DNA of 64,000 bases from Bisbaumannia sp015645095 (GCA_036871055.1 CP141893.1:868001-932000); one strand, 5' to 3'. Positions 23,247 to 32,776 are shown, counted from the stretch's first letter. The notes: a model not told the origin generated them from the sequence alone. Made by a program: numbers and translations.

Positions 23247-25241
23247 TCAAAGCCGGCGCAGGCGCCAGATAAAGTAGCTGCCGCCGATCAGCGAGGCGAC
23301 GATGCCGGCGGGGATCTCGTCGGGGAACAGCAGTTGGCGGCCCAGCCAGTCCGCCAGCACCATCAGCAGGGCGCCCAGTAGGGCCGCGCCGACGAGCTGG
23401 CCGCGGGCCCGGGCGAAGCCCAGCAGGCGCGCCAGGTGCGGGGCCAGCAGGCCGACGAAGGAGAGCGGCCCCACCACCAGGGTGGCGCAGGCGGTGAGCA
23501 GCGCCACCAGCAGCAGCAGCGCCAGCCGCGCCCGGTTGAGGCGGATGCCCAGGGCCTGGCTGCTGGCGGCGCCCAGCGGCAGGATATCCAGCCAGCGGGC
23601 GAAGGGCAGGGTCGCCAGGCCGAGAAGCAGGGCCAGGAGCGATACCGTCAGGGCGCTGCCCGCCTCGACGTAGTAGGTGGAGCCGGAGAGCCAGGCCAGG
23701 ATCAACTGGCCGCGGGGGTCGCCGCCGGCCAGCACCATGGCGCGCACCGCATCGAAGAGGGCGGTGATGGCCACCCCGGTGAGCAGCAGCCGCTCCGGGC
23801 GCAGGCCGCTGCGGCGGTTGATGCCCACCAGCACCGCCAGGCTGGCCAGGGCGCCCAGGGTGCCCGCCGCCACCAGGGCCAGATTGCCCGGCGCCGGCAG
23901 CAGGAAGATCGCCGCCATCAGTGCCATGGCGCTGCCGCCGCTGATGCCCAGCAGCTCGGGGCTGGCCATGGGGTTGGCGGTCAGCCGCTGCAGCAGGGTG
24001 CCGGCCAGGGCCAGCAGCACGCCGCTGGCGGCGGCCGCCGCCAGGCGTGGCAGGCGCCACTCCAGCACGTCCCAATGGGTCAGCCACTGCCAGCCCTGGG
24101 CGCCCTGGCCCCAGCACAGGGCGACCACCAGGGCGGCGCCCAGTGCCAGGGCGAGCACGCCGGCCAGCCGCGCCGGGGCGGGATGGCGGGGGCCGAGCCC
24201 CGGCGTGGCCGTGGGCGGGGCCTTGTCGGCGAGGCGCAGCCGCGGGATCAGCCATAGCAGCAGGGGCGCCCCCAGGGCGGCGGTGGCGGCGCCGGTGGGA
24301 ATCAGGGTCGGCAGCCAGGGCCCGGCGCCCTGCAGCAGCAGGTCGGTGGTGGCCAGCAGCAGGCCGCCGAGCAGGGTGGCGGCCAGCAGCCGGGCGGCCA
24401 GGCCACGCACCCCGGCCAGGCGCACCAGGTTGGGCGCCGCCAGGCCGATGAAACCGACGACCCCCACCACGCTGACCACGCTGGCGGTGAGGAAGATGGC
24501 CAGCCCCAGGGCGGCCAGGCGCAGGTGCTTGAGGGAGACCCCCAGGCTACTGGCGCTGGCGTCATCCAGCGCCAGCAGGCGCAGCGGGCGCAGCAGCACC
24601 AGGGCGGCCAGCAGGCCCAGGGCCAGGCGCGGGGCCAGGAAGGCGGCATCGCCCCAGCCATCCTGGGCCAGGGCGCCGGCGCCCCAGATCAGTAGCCCCT
24701 TGAGTTCCTCCTGGTGAAAGAGCAGCAGCACCAGGGCCAGGGCGCCAAAGTAGAGATTGACCACCAGGCCCGCCAGCACCACCACCAGCGGCGCCAGGCG
24801 CCGCCGCCAGGCCAGGGCCATGACCAGCCCCATGGCCAGGGCGCCGCCACCCAGCGCCACCCATTCCCGGCCCAGCAGCAGGCCTGGAGCCATCAGCGAG
24901 GCGGCCATCAGCGCCAGATTGGCGCCGCTGGCCACTCCCAGGGTGGTGGGGGCGGCCAGGGGATTGCGCAGCACCTGCTGCATCAGTACCCCGGCCAGGG
25001 CCAGGCCGCCGCCGGCCAGCAGTGCCATGGCCAGGCGCGGCCACCAGGCGTAGTGCAGCACCAGGCTGGCGGTATCGCCCGGGGTGACCGCGAACAGTGC
25101 CCGCCAGGCCGCGCCGGCCCCGCCTTGCCCGGCGAGGGTGACCAGGGCCAGGCCCAGCATCAGCAGGCCCAGCAGGGCGAGCCCCAGCCAGGGGGCCAGG
25201 CGTGGTCGATGCGGTTGGTGCGTTAGAGGCGTCGCGGTCAT
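23247..25241 (-). CDS. fhuB: Iron-siderophore ABC transporter permease FhuB (fused double permease)
   Basis: A 664-residue inner-membrane protein composed of two FecCD-type permease halves in a single chain, the hallmark of FhuB. Each half has the LPR(L)...NPLA/NPMA motif (QQVLRNPLAAPTTLGVASGA and LQRLTANPMASPELLGISGGSA) and a GFIGL/SFVGL-AP segment before the C-terminal helices. It imports hydroxamate-type ferric siderophores across the inner membrane with FhuC and FhuD. ATG at 25241 overlaps fhuD by 4 nt, so it is translationally coupled. Confidence 0.9.
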   Translation of the reverse strand: MTATPLTHQPHRPRLAPWLGLALLGLLMLGLALVTLAGQGGAGAAWRALFAVTPGDTASLVLHYAWWPRLAMALLAGGGLALAGVLMQQVLRNPLAAPTTLGVASGANLALMAASLMAPGLLLGREWVALGGGALAMGLVMALAWRRRLAPLVVVLAGLVVNLYFGALALVLLLFHQEELKGLLIWGAGALAQDGWGDAAFLAPRLALGLLAALVLLRPLRLLALDDASASSLGVSLKHLRLAALGLAIFLTASVVSVVGVVGFIGLAAPNLVRLAGVRGLAARLLAATLLGGLLLATTDLLLQGAGPWLPTLIPTGAATAALGAPLLLWLIPRLRLADKAPPTATPGLGPRHPAPARLAGVLALALGAALVVALCWGQGAQGWQWLTHWDVLEWRLPRLAAAAASGVLLALAGTLLQRLTANPMASPELLGISGGSAMALMAAIFLLPAPGNLALVAAGTLGALASLAVLVGINRRSGLRPERLLLTGVAITALFDAVRAMVLAGGDPRGQLILAWLSGSTYYVEAGSALTVSLLALLLGLATLPFARWLDILPLGAASSQALGIRLNRARLALLLLVALLTACATLVVGPLSFVGLLAPHLARLLGFARARGQLVGAALLGALLMVLADWLGRQLLFPDEIPAGIVASLIGGSYFIWRLRRL

Positions 25242-26116
25242 GGCTGGCTCTCCAGGGCATTGGCCAGGAGTTCGGCGAAGCGCACTGCCGAGGGCAGGGC
25301 GCCGAAGCTCCACACCGGTGGCAGGGTGATCACCCGGTCGGCCGCGACGCTGGGCTGGTGTTGCCAGAGGCCGCTATCGGCGAGCCGTGCCTCGACGCCC
25401 CGGGGGTAGGGTTCCACCACCACCAGGCGCGCCTCGAGGGTGGCCAGCTCCTCCAGGCTCGCCAGGCTGAAGCCCCAGGCATTGGTGGGGCGCGTCCAGG
25501 CGTTCTCCAGCCCCAGGCGCTCCAGCACCGCTTGGAAGAGGCCATTGGCGCCGAACACCCGCACATGGCGGGCATCCATGAATTGCACGATCAGCAGCGG
25601 TTCATTGGCCTCGGGCAGGCCCTCGCGCAGCTGGGCCAGGCGCGCCTCGCTGGCGTCGATCAGCGCCTCGCCGGCGGCGGGGTCCTCGACCCGCGCCGCC
25701 AGCGCCCGGGTCAGGGCCAGCAGCTGCGACCAGGTGGCCTCGCCGGGGGCATAGAGGGCCAGCTCGCTGACCGGGGCGATGCGCTCGAGGCGCGGCGTCA
25801 GGTTGGCGAACATCGGCGAGATTAGGATGCCCTCCGGGGCCAGGGCGGCCAGCCGCTCCAGGTTGGGCTGGCTGCGCAGGCCCAGGTCGATCACCGAGTC
25901 GGGCAGCGCCGGCTCTCCCACCCAGGCGTGGTAGGCCGGCACCTGGCCCACCGCCACCGGGGGATGGCCCAGGGCCACCAGGGTCTCGGCCAGGGTCCAG
26001 TCGAGGCTGGCCAGGCGGGGCGCATCGTCTTCCGCTTGGGCGAGGGGAGCGGTGAAGGGCGTGGTGAGCAGCAGGGCCAGGGTGGCCAGGCGCGCCAGGT
26101 GGCGGACTCGCAGCAT
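25238..26116 (-). CDS. fhuD: Iron-siderophore periplasmic binding protein FhuD
   Basis: A 292-residue class III binding protein with a signal peptide (MLRVRHLARLATLALLLTTPFTAPLAQA). It shows the FhuD layout: LDWTLAETLVALGHPPVAVG at the front, EGILISPMFANLTPRLERIAPV in the N-lobe, a long linking helix and VWSFGALPSAVRFAELLANAL at the end. It delivers ferric siderophore to the FhuB permease. The gene sits 3 nt after fhuC and overlaps fhuB by 4 nt. Confidence 0.9.
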   Translation of the reverse strand: MLRVRHLARLATLALLLTTPFTAPLAQAEDDAPRLASLDWTLAETLVALGHPPVAVGQVPAYHAWVGEPALPDSVIDLGLRSQPNLERLAALAPEGILISPMFANLTPRLERIAPVSELALYAPGEATWSQLLALTRALAARVEDPAAGEALIDASEARLAQLREGLPEANEPLLIVQFMDARHVRVFGANGLFQAVLERLGLENAWTRPTNAWGFSLASLEELATLEARLVVVEPYPRGVEARLADSGLWQHQPSVAADRVITLPPVWSFGALPSAVRFAELLANALESQP

Positions 26117-26119
26117 GGC

Positions 26120-26887
26120 CTAGGGCACCACCGCCATGGGGTGGGCGCCGCTGGGGTGCGGCACCACCCGCAGCGCCAGGCCGTAGATCGCCTCCAGGGT
26201 GGCGTCGTTCATCAGCGCGGCGGGCTCGCCCTGGGCCAGCAGGCGGCCGCCGTGCAGGGCCACCAGGCGGTCGCAGTAGCGGGCCGCCAGGTTGATGTCG
26301 TGGAGGACGATGATCACCCCCAGGCCCAGCTCGGCGCAGAGGCGGCGGATCAGCGCCAGCACCTCCACCTGGTGGGCGATATCCAGGGCCGCCAGGGGCT
26401 CGTCGAGGAGCAGGAAGCCGCTGCCCTGGGCCAGCAGCATGGCCAGCCAGAGGCGCTGGCGCTCGCCGCCGGAGAGGGTATCCACCAGGCGGTCGGCGAA
26501 GCGCTCGGTGTGGGTCAGCGCCAGGGCGCGCTCGATGGCCGCCTGGTCCTCGGCGCCGTGGCGGCCCAGCAGGCCGTGCCAGGGGTAGCGGCCGAAGGCC
26601 ACCAGCTCGCGGCCGGTCAGGCTGTCGGTGGCGGGCAGGTGCTGGGGCAGGTAGGCGACCCGGCGGGCGAACTCGCGCTGTCCCCAGGCGGCGAGCGGCC
26701 GGCCATCGAGACGCACCTCGCCGCCGCTCGCCGGCTGCTGGCGGGCCAGCAGCTTGAGCAGGGTCGACTTGCCGGAGCCGTTATGGCCGATCAGGCCATG
26801 CACCTTGCCCTCTTCGAGGCACAGCTCGGTGGGCTGCAGCAGGCGCTTGCCGTCCACCGCGAAGGTGGCGGCATGGGTCTCGAACAT
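26120..26887 (-). CDS. fhuC: Iron-siderophore ABC transporter ATP-binding protein FhuC
   Basis: A 255-residue ATPase with Walker A GHNGSGKST (near residue 35), Q-loop LPQHLPATDSLTGRELVAFGRYPWHG, signature LSGGERQRLWLAMLLAQ, Walker B FLLLDEPLAALD and H-loop VLHDINLA. The Q-loop block is typical of FhuC/FecE-type iron importers. ATG at 26887 has a GGGAGA site; an upstream in-frame start adds nine residues without support. First gene of fhuCDB, divergent from an ABC exporter. Confidence 0.9.
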   Translation of the reverse strand: MFETHAATFAVDGKRLLQPTELCLEEGKVHGLIGHNGSGKSTLLKLLARQQPASGGEVRLDGRPLAAWGQREFARRVAYLPQHLPATDSLTGRELVAFGRYPWHGLLGRHGAEDQAAIERALALTHTERFADRLVDTLSGGERQRLWLAMLLAQGSGFLLLDEPLAALDIAHQVEVLALIRRLCAELGLGVIIVLHDINLAARYCDRLVALHGGRLLAQGEPAALMNDATLEAIYGLALRVVPHPSGAHPMAVVP

Positions 26888-27022
26888 GGCGATTCTCCCG
26901 GCGGGGCGAGTCAATATCGGTTGCGAAGGTTAAGTCAAACAAGAAGCTTTATCAATCATGATGGCATGGTGTCGCCGGGGGAAATCCACTACCCTTAGCG
27001 GGCTATCAAGAAAGGAAGCCCC

Positions 27023-28822
27023 ATGTCCCACACCTCCAGTTTCCATGCCCTGGTGCGCCTGCTGCGCTACGCCCGGGGCTATCGCCGTCGCATCGTCGCC
27101 GCCACCAGCTGCTCCATCATCAACAAGCTCTTCGATATCGCCCCGGAGATCCTGATCGGGGTGGCCATCGACGTGGTGGTCAACCAGGAGCGCAGCTTCG
27201 TGGCGCGCCTCGGCTTCGACACCCCCCAGGAGCAGATCATGATCCTGGCGGTGCTGACCTTCTTTATCTGGGCCGGCGAGTCGCTCTTCGAGTACCTCTA
27301 CAAGATCCTCTGGCGCAACCTGGCCCAGCGCCTGCAGGCCGACCTGCGCCTGGACACCTACGAGCATGCCCAGCGCCTGGACATGGCCTACTTCGAGTCG
27401 AAGAGCTCGGGGCAGCTCGTCGCCACCATGAACGACGACGTCAACCAGCTGGAGCGTTTCCTGGACGGGGGCGCCAACTCGCTGATCCAGGTGGGGGTCA
27501 CGGTGCTGGCGGTGGGCGCGGTCTTCTTCGTGATCTCGCCGCTGATCGCCCTGCTCGCCTTCACGCCGATCCCGCTGATCGTCTGGGGCGCCTTCTACTT
27601 CCAGCGCAAGGCCGGCCCCCTCTATGCCGACGTGCGCGAGAAGGTGGGCGACCTCTCCAGCCGCCTGGCCAACAACCTGGCGGGCATCGCCACCATCAAG
27701 AGCTTTACCAGCGAGGCCCGGGAGGCGGAGCGGCTGCGCCAGACCAGCGAGGCCTATGTGGAGGCCAACCGCCGGGCGATTCGCGTCAGCTCGGCCTTTA
27801 TCCCGGTGATCCGCATGGCGATCCTGGCCGGCTTCCTGGCCACCTTCACCGTGGGCGGCATGCTGGCCCTGCGCGGCGACCTCAACGTGGGCGCCTACGG
27901 GGTGCTGGTGTTCCTCACCCAGCGGCTGCTCTGGCCGCTGACCGGCCTGGCCGAGGTGATCGACCTCTTCGAGCGGGCCATGGCCAGCACCCGGCGCATC
28001 CTCGACCTGCTGGGCGTGCCGATCACCGTCAAGGACAACGGCGAGGCGGCGCTGCCGGCGCCGGTGCGCGGGGAGGTGCGCTTCGAGGCGGTGAGCTTCC
28101 GCTATGCCAATGGCGGTGCGGGGGTGGAGGCGGTCGACCTCGCGGTACCGGCGGGGAATACCCTCGCCCTGGTGGGGGCCACCGGCTCCGGCAAGTCGAC
28201 CCTGATCAAGCTGCTGCTGCGTTTCTACGACCCCAGCGCCGGTCGGGTGCTGATCGACGGCCAGCCCATCGACGCGGTGAGCCTCGCCTCCCTGCGCGGC
28301 GCCATCGGCCTGGTCAGCCAGGACGTCTACCTGTTCGAGGGCTCGATTCGCGACAATATCGCCTATGGCAAGCCGGAGGCCGCGGAAGCCGAGATCATCG
28401 AGGCGGCCCGTACCGCCGAGGCCTGGGAGTTCATCCAGGCCCTGCCCCAGGGCCTCGACACCCCGGTGGGCGAGCGCGGCGTGCGCCTCTCCGGTGGCCA
28501 GCGCCAGCGCCTGTCGCTGGCCCGGGCGCTGCTCAAGGACCCGCCCATCCTGGTGCTGGATGAGGCCACCAGCGCCGTGGACAACGAGACCGAGGCGGCC
28601 ATCCAGCGCTCCCTGCGCAAGATCGCCCATGGCCGCACCGTGATCATGATCGCCCACCGCCTCTCCACCATCGTGCATGCGGACCAGATCGCCGTGGTGG
28701 AAGGGGGCCGAGTGGTGGAGCGGGGCAGCCATGCCGAGCTGCTGGCCGCCGAGGGGCGCTACGCCGCCCAGTGGCGGGTACAGACCGGCAGCGCCGAGGC
28801 GGCGGTCTCGTCGGTGTTCTGA
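27023..28822 (+). CDS. ABC exporter (fused 6-TM permease and ATPase), siderophore-locus type
   Basis: A 599-residue half-transporter with six transmembrane helices (residues 20-300) followed by an ATPase: Walker A GATGSGKST, signature LSGGQRQRLSLARAL, Walker B PILVLDEATSAVD and H-loop IAHRLSTI. It would dimerise in the inner membrane. Its position, divergent from fhuCDB and followed by TonB receptors, suggests a role with siderophores, either exporting them or moving ferric siderophore inward as YbtPQ- or IrtAB-like exporter-fold importers do. No siderophore synthesis gene is visible in the window. A strong terminator follows. Confidence 0.8.
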   Translation: MSHTSSFHALVRLLRYARGYRRRIVAATSCSIINKLFDIAPEILIGVAIDVVVNQERSFVARLGFDTPQEQIMILAVLTFFIWAGESLFEYLYKILWRNLAQRLQADLRLDTYEHAQRLDMAYFESKSSGQLVATMNDDVNQLERFLDGGANSLIQVGVTVLAVGAVFFVISPLIALLAFTPIPLIVWGAFYFQRKAGPLYADVREKVGDLSSRLANNLAGIATIKSFTSEAREAERLRQTSEAYVEANRRAIRVSSAFIPVIRMAILAGFLATFTVGGMLALRGDLNVGAYGVLVFLTQRLLWPLTGLAEVIDLFERAMASTRRILDLLGVPITVKDNGEAALPAPVRGEVRFEAVSFRYANGGAGVEAVDLAVPAGNTLALVGATGSGKSTLIKLLLRFYDPSAGRVLIDGQPIDAVSLASLRGAIGLVSQDVYLFEGSIRDNIAYGKPEAAEAEIIEAARTAEAWEFIQALPQGLDTPVGERGVRLSGGQRQRLSLARALLKDPPILVLDEATSAVDNETEAAIQRSLRKIAHGRTVIMIAHRLSTIVHADQIAVVEGGRVVERGSHAELLAAEGRYAAQWRVQTGSAEAAVSSVF

Positions 28823-28853
28823 CGCCACCGGGTGGCTTCGCACTAGACGCATA

Positions 28854-28879
28854 ACGGCGGCCCGAGGGCCGCCGTTTTG
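28854..28879 (+). terminator. Rho-independent terminator after the ABC exporter
   Basis: ACGGCGGCC, loop CGAG, GGCCGCCGT form a perfect 9-bp stem followed by TTTTG, 31 nt after the stop codon. It also separates the exporter from the convergent TonB receptor gene. Confidence 0.85.
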
Positions 28880-28898
28880 TGTGCTGGGCACGACTCAC

Positions 28899-28926
28899 AA
28901 GCGGTAGTTCAGAAGCGGTAGTTCAG
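28899..28926. repeat. 14-bp tandem duplication at the stop codon of the TonB receptor gene
   Basis: AAGCGGTAGTTCAG occurs twice in direct tandem at 28899-28912 and 28913-28926. The inner copy spells the last codons of the receptor on the minus strand (CTG AAC TAC CGC TTC TGA). The duplication creates or preserves the C-terminal Phe and the stop, while the outer copy is now untranslated. Confidence 0.85.
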
Positions 28927-30984
28927 GGTCGCGGTAACGCTGCGCTCGGCGCCGAAGTAGCAGAAGTTGAGGTCGTAGCAGGAGGCCACGTACGTCTCGT
29001 CGAGCAGGTTGCTGACGTTGAGGCGCGCGCTCATGCCGTCGAGGCCCAGGCGGCTCAGGTCATAGCCCAGGGTGGCGTCGACCAGGGTGGTGTCCGGCAC
29101 CCGCTGGGTATTGGCGTCGTCGGCGTGGATATCGGCGTGATGGCGCACGCCGAGTCCCGCGTCCAGGCCGGCCAGGGCACCGGCCAGGGCGGTATAGTGG
29201 CCCCAGACCGCGAGCTGGTGGCGCGGCACCTGGTTGCTGCGATTGCCCTGGGTGGCGTCGCCGGTCTTCTCCAGGGTCACGTCGGTGTAGCCGTAGGCGG
29301 CCTGTAGCGAGAGGGCCTCGGTCAACTGGTGATGCGCCTCCAGTTCGACGCCACGGGATTGGATCTCGCCGGTGGCCCGATAGAAGGTCTCGTTGGGCCG
29401 CTTGGCGGAGACGTTCTCCTGGGTGATATCGAAGAGGGCGAGGCTGTAGCGATTGCGCGTCCCCGGGGGCTGGTACTTCAGGCCCAGTTCCCACTGTTCG
29501 CCCTCGGTGGGGGCCAGCAGGTCGCCGTCCTGGTCGGTGGTGCTGTTGGGACTGAAGGAGGTGGAGTAGCTGGCATAGGGCGCCAGGCCATTGTCGAACG
29601 CATAGAGCAGGCCGGCGCGGCCGCTGACCTGGGTGTCGTTCAGCACGCTTTGGGTGCCGCTCACCGGGTCGCTGTTGGTGATATCCACCCAGTCGTGGCG
29701 CAGGCCGAGGTTGGCCCGCCAGTTGCCGAAGGCCAGCTGATCCTGGAGGTAGAGGCCGGTCTGCTCCAGCTCACGGCGCTGGCGTACCTCCGGGAACATC
29801 ATGCTGGGCCCGGCGCCGTACTGGGGATCGAAGGCGTCGATGGCCGGGAAGGCCCCGGAGGTCCAGGTGACGTCGTTGTTGCGCCGCTGATGGTCCAGGC
29901 CCAGCAGCAGGGTGTGATCCACGCCGCCGGTGGCCAGGCGCGCCTCCAGCTGGTTATCCACGGTCAGGGCATCGAGGGACTCGTCGCCGCCGGAGAAGTA
30001 GCGGTTGAGCTCGGTGGGCGAGGCCCAGCCGTAGGCGTAGACCTGGGCCAGCTCCACCTCGGTCTCGGTATAGCGCAGCCGCTGGCGGGCGCTCAGGCCG
30101 TCATGGAAGCGATGCTCGAACTCATAGCCGACCATGAGCTGGTCGCGCTCGAATGTCTCGAAGGCCTCCTCGCCCTCGAAGAAGGTGTTGGCGATGCGGC
30201 GGCCGTTACGATCCACCACCGTGCCCTCGAAGGGCAGGCCGGCATGGTAGCCGCCCTCCGGGTCGCGCTGCAGGTAGGCGTGGAGGGTCAGGCTGGTGGC
30301 GTCGCTGATGTCCCAGCTGAGCTGGGGGGCGATGGCGTAGCGCCGCTCCTCCACCGGGCCGAACTGGGTATCGGCGGCCCGGGCCAGGCCGGTGAGGCGG
30401 AAGGCCAGGCGGCGCTCGGCGTCCAGCGGGCCGGTGACGTCGAAGGCGGCACTGCGCTGGGCATTGTTGCCCAGGCGCAGGCGCAGCTCGCCGCCAGACT
30501 CGAATTCCGGGCGGCGACTGGTCTGGGCCACCAGGCCCCCCGGGGAGGCGCGGCCATAGAGCACCGAGGCCGGCCCCTTGACCACTTCGATACGCTCCAG
30601 GAACCAGGGATCGATCACCAGTGAACTGAAGGAGCCGCCGTCGCTCATCACCTTGAGGCCATCGAGGAAGGTGTTGTTGATGCTGCCGTCGGCGAAGCCG
30701 CGCAGCACCAGGTAGTCGTAGCGGTTGGAGGCGCCGATCTGGTTGGTGAAGACGCCGGGGGTATAGTCGGCGGCGCGCTGGACGCTCTCGGCGCCGCGGG
30801 TCTCCCAGTCCTCCCGCTCGACCACCGAGATCGCCTGGGGCGTCTCGATAAAGGGCGTCTCGGTCTTGGTGGCGGCGCTGGAGGTGACCGTCAGGGTCTC
30901 CAGGGCCTCGTCGGCCAGCAGCGGCGTGGAGAGCGGGGCGGAGGCCAGGGCGATGGCGAGGGTCAGGCGATGCAAGCGGGGCAT
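28909..30984 (-). CDS. TonB-dependent siderophore receptor, FhuA/FpvA type
   Basis: A 691-residue outer-membrane receptor with a signal peptide (about 24 residues) and a TonB-box-like region (ALETLTVTSS). The plug domain has ETPQAISVVEREDWETRGAESVQRAADYTPGVF, and ends with VVKGPASVLYGRASPGGLV. A 22-strand beta barrel ends with the C-terminal Phe (TATLNYRF). The family takes up ferric hydroxamate and related siderophores, matching fhuCDB nearby. A Fur-box-like site lies 25 nt upstream of the start. Two Cys near the end (ASCYDLNFCYFG) form the conserved loop disulphide of this receptor group. Confidence 0.9.
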   Translation of the reverse strand: MPRLHRLTLAIALASAPLSTPLLADEALETLTVTSSAATKTETPFIETPQAISVVEREDWETRGAESVQRAADYTPGVFTNQIGASNRYDYLVLRGFADGSINNTFLDGLKVMSDGGSFSSLVIDPWFLERIEVVKGPASVLYGRASPGGLVAQTSRRPEFESGGELRLRLGNNAQRSAAFDVTGPLDAERRLAFRLTGLARAADTQFGPVEERRYAIAPQLSWDISDATSLTLHAYLQRDPEGGYHAGLPFEGTVVDRNGRRIANTFFEGEEAFETFERDQLMVGYEFEHRFHDGLSARQRLRYTETEVELAQVYAYGWASPTELNRYFSGGDESLDALTVDNQLEARLATGGVDHTLLLGLDHQRRNNDVTWTSGAFPAIDAFDPQYGAGPSMMFPEVRQRRELEQTGLYLQDQLAFGNWRANLGLRHDWVDITNSDPVSGTQSVLNDTQVSGRAGLLYAFDNGLAPYASYSTSFSPNSTTDQDGDLLAPTEGEQWELGLKYQPPGTRNRYSLALFDITQENVSAKRPNETFYRATGEIQSRGVELEAHHQLTEALSLQAAYGYTDVTLEKTGDATQGNRSNQVPRHQLAVWGHYTALAGALAGLDAGLGVRHHADIHADDANTQRVPDTTLVDATLGYDLSRLGLDGMSARLNVSNLLDETYVASCYDLNFCYFGAERSVTATLNYRF

Positions 30985-31008
30985 GGATCACACTCGGAGG
31001 GTTGCTGT

Positions 31009-31027
31009 GAAAGTGAGAATTGTTCCA
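31009..31027 (-). promoter_or_regulatory. Fur-box-like site upstream of the TonB receptor gene
   Basis: GAAAGTGAGAATTGTTCCA matches the 19-bp Fur consensus GATAATGAGAATCATTATC at 12 positions, including the central TGAGAAT. It lies just upstream of the receptor start, where Fe2+-Fur repression would be expected. Confidence 0.5.
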
Positions 31028-31089
31028 CTTATTCGCCCCGGCGAGTTATGCGCGCCGCGCAAGGGGTTATGGGCGGGCCCCAGCCTGCC

Positions 31090-32025
31090 TTAGTGGCGGG
31101 AACTCGCCAGGCTCCCCGGCGAGACGCCATAGGTGCGGCGGAAGGCGGTGATGAAGTTGCTGGCGTGGCGATAGCCGCTCAGGTGGGCGGCCTGCTGGAC
31201 GCTATGGCCGCCGAGCAGCAGCTCCCGGGCCCGGGCCAGGCGCCGGCGGCGCAGGTAGTCGATGGGCGAGCAGCCGTAGGCGGCGCGGAAGCGGCGCGCC
31301 AGGGTGCTGGGGCTCATGGCGGCCAGGCTCGCCAGGGCCGCCAGGTCATGTTCCCGCTCGGGATGCTCCTCGAGCAGGCGGCGAACCGCCTCCAGGCGCC
31401 TGGCCGGGGTCGTCGCGGTGGCCGTGGCCGGGAGGCGTTCCGGAGCGGGGGGCGTGAGCCCCTGGGCCAGCAGCTGCAGCGCCAGCCCCTGCAGGAAGAG
31501 ACGGCGCGACTGGCCGGAGAGGCCGCTGCGATAGCCCTGCTCCAGGGTCAGGGCCAGGGCATTGGGCAGCGACCAGGCGTATGGGGCCGCCGCGGGGAGC
31601 GAGTCGCACCACTGGCCCAGGGCCTCATCGCTCAAAGCCAGGCTCAGGGTGCGCAGGCGCTGGCCGGCGGGCTGGTGGGCACCGAGCACCTGGCGGTCGT
31701 CGAGGCGCAGGGTGTAGGCCTCGCCGGCGGTGAGCCAGCGCTCCCTGCCCGCCAGCCCCAGGCGCACGCGCCCCTCCATTACCGCCACGATCAGCAGCGC
31801 CGCCTGGCCCCGGGAGCGGGAGGCATAGGGCTGGACCACCTCCAGGTCGGAGAGCACCAGCTCGGCCCCCGCCGTCAGCGCGACCTCTTCCACCCGGCCC
31901 TGGGCGATGGGCAGCCGGGCGGCGCGCGCCGGCTGGCTCGGCGCCGCCGGGAAGCGGTAATCGATCTGGTAGCGGCGGCCGTAGCCGAGGAAGTCGGCGA
32001 CGGTGTGGCGGCGGGTCGGAAACAT
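31090..32025 (-). CDS. AraC family regulator, PchR-like
   Basis: A 311-residue regulator with an N-terminal ligand domain and a C-terminal AraC helix-turn-helix pair (DLAALASLAAMSPSTLARRFRAAYGCSPIDYLRRRRLARARELLLGG and VQQAAHLSGYRHASNFITAFRRTYGVSPG). The organisation and position among siderophore genes match PchR-type regulators that sense the ferric siderophore and activate receptor and uptake genes. It sits between the two TonB receptor genes and 15 nt after fhuF. Confidence 0.85.
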   Translation of the reverse strand: MFPTRRHTVADFLGYGRRYQIDYRFPAAPSQPARAARLPIAQGRVEEVALTAGAELVLSDLEVVQPYASRSRGQAALLIVAVMEGRVRLGLAGRERWLTAGEAYTLRLDDRQVLGAHQPAGQRLRTLSLALSDEALGQWCDSLPAAAPYAWSLPNALALTLEQGYRSGLSGQSRRLFLQGLALQLLAQGLTPPAPERLPATATATTPARRLEAVRRLLEEHPEREHDLAALASLAAMSPSTLARRFRAAYGCSPIDYLRRRRLARARELLLGGHSVQQAAHLSGYRHASNFITAFRRTYGVSPGSLASSRH

Positions 32026-32040
32026 GGCCTGTCACCCTGC

Positions 32041-32769
32041 CTATGGCGTGGACCGGCGACAGCTCAGCGGGCAGTTGCCGCAGTAGCCGAGCTCGGGAAC
32101 CAGGTAGCGGATGCAGCACAGGCGCCGGCGCCGTTCGGGCTCGCCCCCGGCGGCGTCGGCCAGGTAGCGCACCGGCTGGAAGAGCGGATTGCGGCGCCCG
32201 TCCGGCAGCTGGCGGGCCGCCAGCAGCGCCCGGGCCGGCTCGGCGGCCCCGGGGCTCGCCATGGGGTGGGCCTCCAGGGCCTCGGCGAAGTACTCGAAGT
32301 AGTTGCCGGCGTTGCTCCAGAACACCTTGGGGGAGGCGCCAGAGTGGGCGGCCAGGGCGGCGATCAGCGGCGTCAGGTGGGCGTCGATCAGCGTCGAGAA
32401 GCGCGCCAAGGGATCCTGGGTGGCCAGGGGCGTGCCGTCGTGGGCCAGCCACAGGCGGCGGGTCTGGCCCTCGGGGGCCAGCTCCAGGTGCAGTGCCTCG
32501 AGCCCCAGGGGCAGGTCACGCTCCAGCAGCAGGTTGGCGGCCAGCCCCGCCGAGATCACCGCGCTGAGATGCCACTTCGACCATAGCGAGGCCACCGCGC
32601 GGCGGTCGCCGCCATCGTACTGGAGGGAAAAGTGATCCAGCCGGGCCGCCAGGCGCTCGGGCTCGAGCAGCTCCCGAGCGGCCAGGGTGTCGGCGGGAGG
32701 CTCGCCGACGCCCGGTGGCACCAGGGTCGCCAGGGGACCGGCGTAGAGCGCCTCCAGGGGACAGGGCAT
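32041..32769 (-). CDS. fhuF: Siderophore-iron reductase FhuF
   Basis: A 242-residue cytoplasmic protein with the FhuF 2Fe-2S motif at the C-terminus: C218-C219-x10-C230-x2-C233 (LCCIRYLVPELGYCGNC). Upstream text such as VFWSNAGNYFEYF is typical of the family. FhuF reduces ferric siderophores in the cytoplasm so iron can be released. It lies directly between the second TonB receptor gene (7-nt gap) and the PchR-like regulator, in one operon on the minus strand. Confidence 0.9.
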   Translation of the reverse strand: MPCPLEALYAGPLATLVPPGVGEPPADTLAARELLEPERLAARLDHFSLQYDGGDRRAVASLWSKWHLSAVISAGLAANLLLERDLPLGLEALHLELAPEGQTRRLWLAHDGTPLATQDPLARFSTLIDAHLTPLIAALAAHSGASPKVFWSNAGNYFEYFAEALEAHPMASPGAAEPARALLAARQLPDGRRNPLFQPVRYLADAAGGEPERRRRLCCIRYLVPELGYCGNCPLSCRRSTP

Positions 32770-32776
32770 GGCGACC

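Noticed and set aside
26888..27022. Fur box between fhuC and the divergent ABC exporter
   Set aside because: There is an AT-rich patch (near 26945-26965), but no 19-bp match comparable to the sites before the two receptor genes.
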